NCBI GenBank assembly: GCA_035946175.1
Contig: DASYZQ010000045.1
Span: 1 to 5,923 of the forward strand
DNA length: 5,923 nt
Source: DASYZQ01 sp035946175
GTDB lineage: Bacteria > Patescibacteriota > Saccharimonadia > Saccharimonadales > UBA4665
Reading direction: 5' to 3'
The position numbers were made by a program, and so were the translations under genes. Positions 1-4,715 of the stretch are shown one piece after another; position 1 is the first letter of the stretch, and the number at the start of each line of letters is the position of its first letter. The notes beneath the pieces are model-generated. The model was not told the origin of the DNA. It ran no database searches and saw nothing but the letters and a program-made list of their open reading frames with translations.

Positions 1-1
1 C

Positions 2-124
2 ACCCACAACCAGTTCATTGGCGAGAAGCTCGAGGAGATAGCTGGTCAGTTTGAACAATACATTGCCGGGCACGTGTTTGCGTATGAGCTACTTGGGCTC
101 AGGGCTGACGTGGCGCAAGATTAA
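2..124 (+). CDS. 3' end of an unidentified protein (partial)
   Basis: The frame beginning at base 2 is open from the left edge to a TAA at 122-124 and gives the last 40 residues of a protein that starts outside the window. The fragment reads THNQFIGEKLEEIAGQFEQ, continues through YIAGHVFAYELLGLRA and ends in DVAQD. It is amphipathic and probably helical, with alternating charged and hydrophobic positions; no catalytic motif, membrane segment or known C-terminal signature is visible, so I do not assign a function. The composition looks like real coding sequence (Ala, Gly, Leu and Glu rich, no rare-residue clusters), and the other two plus-strand frames close early. The gene converges on the minus-strand VOC gene, and the two stop codons share TTAA. 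There is no room for a separate terminator between them. Confidence 0.6.
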   Translation, partial: THNQFIGEKLEEIAGQFEQYIAGHVFAYELLGLRADVAQD

Positions 125-555
125 GTGGGAGGTGTATAGACATGACCCTTGGTAATGTTTACCATCCAGTTAATGCCAAACTTGTCCTCGAGCCAACCGG
201 AGGTATCGCCCCAAGATTCGTCCTTGAGATTTTGCTTTACCTTTCCTCCTTCGCTAAGCATCTCAAACGCTTTGGCGAGCTTTTCATGGTTGCTTCCACT
301 CAGTGCAATGGCAAAATTATCGCCAACCTTAGCCGGATAATCGACCATACCATCGCTACCCATGACGACTACACCATCACTCAACTTGAGCGTGCCATGC
401 ATAATACCCTCGTCTGGGCCTGCCGGTTTTGGTGCACCGCCTGGATTGAAAGCCATCAAAGTAAGCTCACCTCCGAGTGCTTTCTGGTAAAACTCAAACG
501 CTTCACGCGCCTTACCGCCAAAGTTGATATACGGATTTATTGCCAGATTACCCAT
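121..555 (-). CDS. VOC family protein, PhnB-like
   Basis: A 144-residue protein of the vicinal-oxygen-chelate (glyoxalase/bleomycin-resistance) fold, PhnB-like branch. The N-terminal signature is INPYINFGGKAREAFEFYQK (residues 7-26), leading to GGE at 28-30. A central strand carries His53 and Asp68 (GIMHGTLKLSDG, then MGSD), and the family's end motif is W115-GDTSGW followed by DKFGINWMVN (124-133). About 140-150 residues is the usual length. Members are cytoplasmic dimers; many are annotated as demethylubiquinone methyltransferase or PhnB, but no reaction is established for this branch, so none is claimed. The ATG start is secured by AGGAGGT (562-568 on the minus strand), 6 nt upstream. The promoter at 593-622 overlaps the end of the preceding gene, so this VOC gene probably makes its own transcript, possibly regulated through the palindrome there. 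Family is confident; substrate is unknown. Confidence 0.93.
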   Translation of the reverse strand: MGNLAINPYINFGGKAREAFEFYQKALGGELTLMAFNPGGAPKPAGPDEGIMHGTLKLSDGVVVMGSDGMVDYPAKVGDNFAIALSGSNHEKLAKAFEMLSEGGKVKQNLKDESWGDTSGWLEDKFGINWMVNITKGHVYTPPT

Positions 556-592
556 CGTATGACCTCCTTGTCATTTAATAGCTACGTGTTGT

Positions 593-622
593 ATTATCAC
601 ACTCAATCTTATTGAGTGCCAA
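593..622 (-). promoter_or_regulatory. Promoter of the VOC gene with an embedded palindromic operator
   Basis: Read on the minus strand, TTGGCA (617-622; 5 of 6 to the -35 consensus) is followed by an 18 bp spacer and GATAAT (593-598; 5 of 6 to the -10), preceded by TG for an extended -10. Transcription should begin near 586, giving a leader of about 30 nt that contains the AGGAGGT site at 562-568. A perfect inverted repeat, CACTCAAT-AAG-ATTGAGTG (600-618), fills the spacer between the two boxes. A repressor bound there would block polymerase; a MerR-type activator would also bind in this position. No regulator gene is recognisable in the window. The promoter overlaps the stop codon (609-611) of the upstream membrane protein gene. 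Confidence 0.6.
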
Positions 623-1328
623 ATAAATGCATAGTTAGCCGATCGGGGGATAGTCCGACACCGAGAATATCGATCCCTAAAGCTAGAGTTGAAGGGCCCA
701 TCATCATGAGCTTTAGAGGTAAGAAAGGCTGGACTAACGATAGCCTGGGTAACCAAGACCAACGTCCAGGAGCCGGTTTTATTTTAGGCTTGCCAGGTGA
801 CAGACCGAGCAGTACCAGTACTGCCATGAACGCAGCGCCCACGAAGGCCGTGATAGCTGCATATTGTGCAATCTGACCAAAAGTCCAATAGGCGTAGCCG
901 TCGCCAAGCAAGAGGCCCCGTAGGGTCTCACCCTTAAACAAGGTGTTGGCTTGAGCTTGCAAAGTGGCATTTGTCGGATCCGCTAGTGCTTTGGCGCTAA
1001 CTTGAGAATACGTTTGGCCACCGGCTACTTCAGTCAGGTGGGCAGCTATAAAGTTATCAGCATAAACCTTAGCCTGCGCACCGTTCACAAGCTGTTGGCC
1101 CGCATACTTATTCATCTCAGCCTGATCGGCCGTCGGTAGAGCCGTGATAGCCGGACTGCCCGGGGCTGGAAAGAATATCTTTTGAGCCGTCAATTCAGTT
1201 TCTACGCTATGCTTCGCAAAAGAACATGCATACCATGATAAGCATCCAACAACTACCAAAACCACTGTCGCTGCCAAGCCTAATAGCACAAATACCTTGT
1301 CGATTGTTTTCCTATCTTTTTTTGCCAT
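609..1328 (-). CDS. Two-helix membrane protein of unknown function, with unusual C-terminal tail
   Basis: A 239-residue protein with a short basic N-terminus (MAKKDRK), a membrane segment at about 12-33, a central extracytoplasmic-looking domain at about 40-145 and a second membrane segment at about 152-176. The central domain includes KYAGQQLVNGAQAKVYADNF (74-93) and ALADPTN (114-120), and FKGETLRGLLLGDGYAYW (131-148) precedes the second helix. From memory, similar unnamed proteins of about 180 residues occur in actinobacteria and end just after the second helix. Here about 60 extra residues follow (177-239), which may be a real extension or the product of a frameshift. I chose ATG at 1328 over an in-frame GTG at 1376 because the likely -10 box (1367-1372) overlaps the region before 1328, and a weak AGGGG site (1339-1343) lies 10 nt upstream. 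Function unknown; the two-helix topology suggests an envelope role. Confidence 0.75.
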   Translation of the reverse strand: MAKKDRKTIDKVFVLLGLAATVVLVVVGCLSWYACSFAKHSVETELTAQKIFFPAPGSPAITALPTADQAEMNKYAGQQLVNGAQAKVYADNFIAAHLTEVAGGQTYSQVSAKALADPTNATLQAQANTLFKGETLRGLLLGDGYAYWTFGQIAQYAAITAFVGAAFMAVLVLLGLSPGKPKIKPAPGRWSWLPRLSLVQPFLPLKLMMMGPSTLALGIDILGVGLSPDRLTMHLFGTQ

Positions 1329-1366
1329 TTCCGTATCGCCCCTAATTACTATCAAACATAAGCATA

Positions 1367-1372
1367 ATAATA
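1367..1372 (-). promoter_or_regulatory. Extended -10 box before the membrane protein gene
   Basis: On the minus strand TATTAT (5 of 6 to consensus) is preceded by TGC, forming an extended -10. No good -35 lies 16-18 bp upstream, which an extended -10 can tolerate. Predicted transcription start is near 1360, giving a leader of about 32 nt to the ATG at 1328. The position argues against translation from the GTG at 1376. Confidence 0.4.
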
Positions 1373-1510
1373 GCACGATCTAAGAGATGGCTGCACACCG
1401 CCGTTGTCTGGCCTGAGCTATCACGGGCAATAAGCCAAGAGCACACTTGCAAGAATTGATATAGCAAAGAGGATAAAGGTTGGCTATACGATATGCCGGC
1501 CTCGCTCCAG

Positions 1511-1553
1511 AAAACTACTATTTGAATAGTCCCTAACTGTGGAGACTATTTTT
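1511..1553 (-). terminator. Possible weak terminator after the helicase gene
   Basis: On the minus strand, AATAGTCTC (1542-1550) can pair with GGGACTATT (1525-1533) to make a 9 bp stem with one G-U pair and an 8 nt loop; it overlaps the helicase stop codon TAG (1546-1548). The right arm ACTATT can instead pair with a further AATAGT copy at 1517-1522, just before a TTTT run (1511-1514). The U tract is short and the stems AT-rich, so this is a weak intrinsic terminator or simply an mRNA end structure. Confidence 0.35.
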
Positions 1554-2742
1554 CAACAAAAGTTAGCGCATAGCCGGTTTTATCGGCCCGACCCGTACGG
1601 CCGATACGGTGGACATAGTGTTCGTACGACTGGGGCAGTGAATAATTAATGACGTGTGTTATGTCAGATATGTCAAGTCCGCGCGCAGCGACATCGGTAG
1701 CGACGAGTACAGTGATTTCACCATCTCTAAACTTCTTGAGTACTCGCTGGCGTTGGGGTTGTGACTTACCACCATGAAGCGAATCTGCGGGGAAGCCTCT
1801 GCTCTCCAGCTCTTTGGATAGCTTCTCAACGCTCCGGTGCGTATCATCGAAGATCACTGTCTTCATTGTCGCGTCCTGGTTTAAAACGTCATGAAGTTTG
1901 TTGATTTTATCGTCGACCGAGTTAAAGGCAATAACATTCTGCTCAACATTATCACTTGCTTCGCTAGATTTAACCGAAATCTGTACGGGGTCAGAAGAAA
2001 AACCTTCAATAATAGCCTTAACTCTGTTGTCCAGTGTGGCTGAGAAATAAAGGCCTTGCCTTTCAGATTTGGTATGACCGAGAACATCACGGATATCGTT
2101 CACAAATCCCATGTCGAGCATACGGTCAACCTCATCGAGTACAACAATATTACAATCAGAAAGATCAAGCGAACGACGCTCAAGATGATCTTTAACTCTA
2201 CCTGGTGTACCAATAATAATCCGGGGGCGATACCTGAGCTCTCTTAGCTGCGGCCCCATGGCCACTCCTCCAATGAGTAGTGCGCCGGCTAAGCCGCTGC
2301 CTTTGGCAATTTTACGACATTGTTCCTCGATCTGCTGAGCAAGTTCTCGGGTCGGAGCCAAAATGAGGGCTCGACTCTGCGGCTCAGCTATCAGTCGATT
2401 AAGCATCGGCAGAGCAAAGGCTGCGGTTTTGCCAGTACCAGTATTAGCAAGCCCTACAACATCCTTGCCGCTAAGAGCAGGAGGAATGGCCTGGTCCTGA
2501 ATGGGTGAGGGATCGGTAAAACCCATCCTCTCAAGGTTATCGCGAATTAATTTATGTAGGTTAAAGTCCGCAAATGTATGGGTCGGAGCATACTTTTCTG
2601 TAGCCCGGGGTCTGGCGTTTTGAATAAATTTTGAGGGGTGGATATAGTCCTTCTTAGGTTGCCGTCCCTTGGTTTGGGAGTTACGACTTGAAGGCTGTGA
2701 CCAGCCATAGCGGCCAGAACGTTTTTGGTTAAATCGAGACAT
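1546..2742 (-). CDS. DEAD-box ATP-dependent RNA helicase (DEVD variant)
   Basis: A 398-residue superfamily 2 helicase that uses ATP to unwind short RNA duplexes, typically in ribosome assembly, RNA decay or cold adaptation. The core motifs are present in order: upstream Phe60 and Q motif GFTDPSPIQ (74-82), motif I ANTGTGKT (99-106), Ia PTRELAQQ (130-137), GG (158-159), Ib TPGR (179-182), II DEVD (203-206), III SAT (234-236), IV VIFDDT (296-301), QxxR (330-333), V ATDVAARGLD (348-357) and VI HRIGRTGR (378-385). Residues 1-50 are a basic, Ser/Gln/Arg-rich, probably disordered extension likely to contact RNA. The protein stops 13 residues after motif VI, so it lacks the C-terminal RNA-binding tail of RhlE or CsdA types. 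Motif II has Val in place of Ala; the catalytic Asp-Glu pair is kept. ATG at 2742 is preceded 9 nt upstream by AAAGGA (2752-2757). It resembles the RhlE group, but I assign no gene name. Confidence 0.97.
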   Translation of the reverse strand: MSRFNQKRSGRYGWSQPSSRNSQTKGRQPKKDYIHPSKFIQNARPRATEKYAPTHTFADFNLHKLIRDNLERMGFTDPSPIQDQAIPPALSGKDVVGLANTGTGKTAAFALPMLNRLIAEPQSRALILAPTRELAQQIEEQCRKIAKGSGLAGALLIGGVAMGPQLRELRYRPRIIIGTPGRVKDHLERRSLDLSDCNIVVLDEVDRMLDMGFVNDIRDVLGHTKSERQGLYFSATLDNRVKAIIEGFSSDPVQISVKSSEASDNVEQNVIAFNSVDDKINKLHDVLNQDATMKTVIFDDTHRSVEKLSKELESRGFPADSLHGGKSQPQRQRVLKKFRDGEITVLVATDVAARGLDISDITHVINYSLPQSYEHYVHRIGRTGRADKTGYALTFVEK

Positions 2743-2836
2743 AAAAATGAATCCTTTGGTTTAGTAGTTGTTATATCGATTGTCTGCAATGAACATCGAG
2801 CTAACTGCTACTACTCTGGATTCATTAGAAACAATA

Positions 2837-2871
2837 TTTATAACTTTAGCACAATAGACAAAGAAATGCAA
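2837..2871 (-). promoter_or_regulatory. Candidate promoter for the helicase gene
   Basis: In an AT-rich minus-strand stretch, TTGCAT (2866-2871) is followed after 17 bp by TGC-TAAAGT (-10 at 2843-2848), with a better-matching TATAAA immediately downstream (2837-2842). Use of this promoter would give a leader of about 95 nt. A competing -10, TATAAC at 2770-2775, would give a leader of about 20 nt. Sequence alone does not decide between them, and both may be used. Confidence 0.3.
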
Positions 2872-2894
2872 GGGTTTGAAAAATTATCTCTTGG

Positions 2895-3392
2895 CTAATA
2901 GGGACACTCTCTAGTAATCGACTTCGTTTGTATCACTTGGACGTTCGGAACTAGGGCGTGTGTCTGCCAATAGGCTTTACTGGCAGCAGTGGCGTGCTCA
3001 TCTCCAGGAAAAGCTGGGCAGGCAGCCCCCACCCAAGTATCTTGAATCTCATAATCACCAACGTCATCCCGTACTGCAACAATCGTCAGTGTCTGGCTGG
3101 GCTGAGGATAGCGATGTTTAGCATAACGAGAATATACCTCAGTTTTCAACGGTTGTGCATAATAGATTGTATCTTTCTCGCTTGTTTCTACGATATCTGT
3201 ATTGCCTATAGTACGGCCCATGTTACGTTCGACTACAACTCGAGTGCCGCTTAGGTCTATAGAAGCAAGTAACTCTCTAATAAGCCCAATGACATGGGGC
3301 TGTCTACTTACATAATGCCCCGCAGGAGAAGAAATGAGGTTAACATAAACCACATTTTCACTATCAGTCTGGGCCAACACAAATCTATACAT
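2895..3392 (-). CDS. Conserved hypothetical protein
   Basis: A 165-residue, apparently soluble protein with no signal peptide or membrane helix. Visible blocks are MYRFVLAQTDSENVVYVN (1-18), AGHYVSRQPHVIGLIREL (24-41), ERNMGRTIGNTDIVETSEKD (55-74), YYAQ (77-80), YSRYAKHRYP (87-96), and a C-terminal part with FPGDEH (128-133), YWQTHALV (141-148) and a terminal RECPY. I recall unnamed bacterial proteins with the same start (FVLTQ-like), a central GR-xG-TD-VET block and a closing ECPW/Y, so I treat it as a conserved family, but I know no function. A TTG lies in frame at 3410, but it overlaps a perfect TATAAT (3410-3415), so ATG at 3392 is the better start. The Shine-Dalgarno site is poor, and the predicted leader is only about 11 nt. 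Cysteines 125 and 163 are the only two, one in ACPAF and one near the C-terminus. It is monocistronic, 152 nt upstream of the helicase gene. Confidence 0.82.
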   Translation of the reverse strand: MYRFVLAQTDSENVVYVNLISSPAGHYVSRQPHVIGLIRELLASIDLSGTRVVVERNMGRTIGNTDIVETSEKDTIYYAQPLKTEVYSRYAKHRYPQPSQTLTIVAVRDDVGDYEIQDTWVGAACPAFPGDEHATAASKAYWQTHALVPNVQVIQTKSITRECPY

Positions 3393-3409
3393 ACATATCT
3401 CTAAGGACA

Positions 3410-3415
3410 ATTATA
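3410..3415 (-). promoter_or_regulatory. Consensus -10 box before the conserved hypothetical gene
   Basis: A perfect TATAAT is present on the minus strand. No convincing -35 lies 16-18 bp upstream and there is no TG extension. Transcription from about 3403 would leave only about 11 nt before the ATG at 3392, so the mRNA would be nearly leaderless. Confidence 0.45.
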
Positions 3416-3507
3416 CGCTAGTAGGGCCGGAGGTATGGGTTATTGCCAAAAGGTGATAAATAAAACAGCAGTAGATAGACGATCTTGTAGCTGGATATGC
3501 CGAGGGT

Positions 3508-3549
3508 AAGACGCAGAACAATGTAATTTGCTATCATTGAAAGACGCAG
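3508..3549 (+). promoter_or_regulatory. Promoter of the VOC-DUF1801 operon with paired direct repeats
   Basis: TGC-TATCAT (extended -10, hexamer 3532-3537) predicts a start near 3543 and a leader of about 23 nt holding AGGAGG (3554-3559), 6 nt before the ATG at 3566. The -35 position has only a poor match. The 9-mer AAGACGCAG occurs at 3508-3516, over the -35 position, and again at 3541-3549, over the predicted start, exactly 33 bp apart. This would place both copies on the same face of the helix at three turns, an arrangement compatible with a dimeric regulator. Binding is inference only. Confidence 0.45.
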
Positions 3550-3565
3550 TAAAAGGAGGATAATT

Positions 3566-4027
3566 ATGCAGCAAAAAATTACACCAAATCTATGGTTTGA
3601 TGGCAACGCTAAGGAGGCGGTCGAGTATTATATATCCGTCTTCCCGAACAGCAAAGTAATTTCTACACAATATTACCCAAACAGCGCAGACGAAGGCCTA
3701 GCCGATTTTCAGAAGGATATGGCAGGCAAAGAACTCATCATTGAATTCGAACTGAGTGGCCAACGCTATACTGCTATAAACGCCGGGCCAGAATTCAAGT
3801 TTACAGAGGCTATATCGTTTGCAATTTCCTGCAAAGATCAAAACGAGATCGATTATTACTGGGAAAAGCTTTCGGTGGTACCCGAAGCTCAGCAGTGTGG
3901 CTGGTGCAAGGATCGTTTTGGTTTAAGCTGGCAAGTAATCCCAGAGAATATGGCTGAGCTTATGAAACGGCCGAATGCCTACAAGCATATGATGCAGATG
4001 AAGAAACTTGTCATCAAGGATTTCTAG
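3566..4027 (+). CDS. VOC family protein, PhnB-like (second, divergent copy)
   Basis: A 153-residue VOC-fold protein of the PhnB/demethylubiquinone-methyltransferase-like domain group. Signatures are KITPNLWFDGNAKEAVEYY (4-22) followed by SVFPNSK (24-30), the mid-protein IIEFELSGQRYTAINAGPEF (58-77), FKFTEAISFAISCKDQNEID (77-96), and the C-terminal QQCGWCKDRFGLSWQVIP (109-126). Close relatives usually have a Gly-Gly pair before QQCGW; here the loop reads VPEA instead. The remaining tail ELMKRPNAYKHMMQMKK is the usual helical end. The protein is cytoplasmic and presumably dimeric, with no established reaction, so the methyltransferase name common in databases should not be taken literally. It is only distantly similar to the other VOC protein in the window: this one has the NLWFDGNAKEA motif, the other NFGGKAREAFEFY. 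The ATG follows a strong AGGAGG 6 nt upstream. It is the first gene of an operon with the DUF1801 gene 6 nt downstream. Confidence 0.95.
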   Translation: MQQKITPNLWFDGNAKEAVEYYISVFPNSKVISTQYYPNSADEGLADFQKDMAGKELIIEFELSGQRYTAINAGPEFKFTEAISFAISCKDQNEIDYYWEKLSVVPEAQQCGWCKDRFGLSWQVIPENMAELMKRPNAYKHMMQMKKLVIKDF

Positions 4028-4033
4028 ACCCTC

Positions 4034-4435
4034 ATGACCAAACCGCTGGCCTACATCAGAGATAAACGGATAGATGCATATATTCAAACGCTGCCGGTGT
4101 GGCAGCAGGTGGTATGCCAGCGAATCCGTGATGTCGTCCATGCAGCCGATCCGGCAGCAGAAGAGACCGTTAAGCGAACAGACCGACCATATTTTACGTG
4201 CAAGGGCAACATCTGTGCCCTACTCGGCACAAAAGATCATGTCAACATTTTCATCTATGATCCAATTGCCCCAGATCCGACTGGGCTTATAAATCAAGGC
4301 CAAGATAATGCGACAGCCAGGGCCATTCAGATATATCAAGGCCAAAACATAGACGAGCGAGCACTGTTAGCATTATTCAAGGCAGTGATTTCTAACAATA
4401 AGGCCGGCGGTTGGCGAAAGCTACGTGCTCATTGA
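4034..4435 (+). CDS. DUF1801 domain protein
   Basis: A 133-residue protein of the DUF1801 (YdhG-like, YjbR/CyaY-type fold) family. The N-terminal helices (RIDAYIQTLPVWQQVVCQRI, 12-31) are followed by DVVHAADPAAEETVKRTDRP (33-52), then the diagnostic block YFTCKGNICALLGTKDHVNI (53-72), FIYDP (73-77), GLINQGQDNATARAI (84-98) and a terminal helix ending NNKAGGWRKLRAH. Length is normal for the family. Relatives are small cytoplasmic proteins of unknown biochemical role; some are linked to iron or stress in annotations, but nothing here tests that. The ATG is 6 nt after the VOC stop codon; the nearest Shine-Dalgarno-like AAGGA (4016-4020) is 13 nt upstream, which is far, so translation probably depends on coupling to the VOC gene. 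The TGA stop shows that UGA is a stop codon in this organism. Cysteines 28, 56 and 61 are present, with no metal-site spacing that I recognise. Confidence 0.92.
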   Translation: MTKPLAYIRDKRIDAYIQTLPVWQQVVCQRIRDVVHAADPAAEETVKRTDRPYFTCKGNICALLGTKDHVNIFIYDPIAPDPTGLINQGQDNATARAIQIYQGQNIDERALLALFKAVISNNKAGGWRKLRAH

Positions 4436-4676
4436 GCAAGCTCATGAAATAGAGTGGGACCAAGCTGTTCGTATGTTTTATCATACTTACAATTAAACCA
4501 ATCCTTCACCACAATACAGGCAATGCGTTCTTGGAGATGGGATTTGCCCATATACCAGAAGAGCTACCTTATGAACCCTATTCCGGATATGCCATATCAT
4601 CACTGAGATCATCGCCATGAAACCAACCGTCATTTATAGCGACCACTTAACGGTTCGGGAGCAGCTTTGGCCGATC

Positions 4677-4685
4677 TGCTATCAT
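4677..4685 (+). promoter_or_regulatory. Extended -10 promoter of the flavin reductase gene
   Basis: TGC-TATCAT (hexamer 4680-4685; 5 of 6 to consensus) is the same 9-mer as in the VOC-DUF1801 promoter. No clear -35 is present. The predicted start near 4692 leaves a leader of about 24 nt that includes the ribosome site at 4701-4708. This promoter lies inside the open frame that continues upstream to ATG 4617, which supports the internal start at 4716. Confidence 0.45.
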
Positions 4686-4700
4686 AGAAAAGCAGACAAA

Positions 4701-4708
4701 GAGGGGAG
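4701..4708 (+). promoter_or_regulatory. Ribosome binding site choosing the flavin reductase start
   Basis: GAGGGGAG lies 7 nt before the ATG at 4716. The in-frame upstream ATG at 4617 has no comparable site, and the residues it would add do not resemble the flavoprotein fold. Initiation at 4716 is therefore preferred. Confidence 0.6.
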
Positions 4709-4715
4709 TCAGTGC

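Larger units (their letters stand above)
4436..4715 (+). other. Gene-poor gap with possible decayed coding fragment
   Basis: No gene here is convincing. The frame 4453-4620 is open for 55 codons and looks protein-like near its end (GNAFLEMGFAHIPEELPYEP, then YSGYAISSLRSSP), but it has no good start or ribosome site. Its TGA (4618-4620) overlaps an ATG at 4617 that opens the flavin reductase frame, in the ATGA form typical of coupled genes. The likely explanation is a truncated remnant of a lost gene, or chance. The gap also holds the flavin reductase promoter (-10 at 4680-4685) and nested palindromes at its left edge (4426-4444). No tRNA or other RNA gene is evident. Confidence 0.35.

Noticed and set aside
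616..876. Plus-strand open frame of 86 codons opposite the membrane protein gene
   Set aside because: It is antisense to a frame with clear membrane-protein features, has no ribosome site, and its product shows no recognisable pattern.
3429..3509. 24-codon plus-strand frame starting at ATG 3435 just after GGAGG
   Set aside because: The ribosome-site-like GGAGG is only 1 nt from the ATG, too close to work, and the short peptide has no recognisable feature.
3418..3606. Hydrophobic minus-strand open frame in the divergent promoter region
   Set aside because: It overlaps both divergent promoters and the start of the second VOC gene, and lacks a ribosome site; its hydrophobicity reflects AT-rich antisense sequence.
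4617..4715. Upstream ATG extending the flavin reductase by 33 residues
   Set aside because: The extra residues do not belong to the fold, the likely -10 box (4680-4685) lies inside, and a proper ribosome site precedes ATG 4716.
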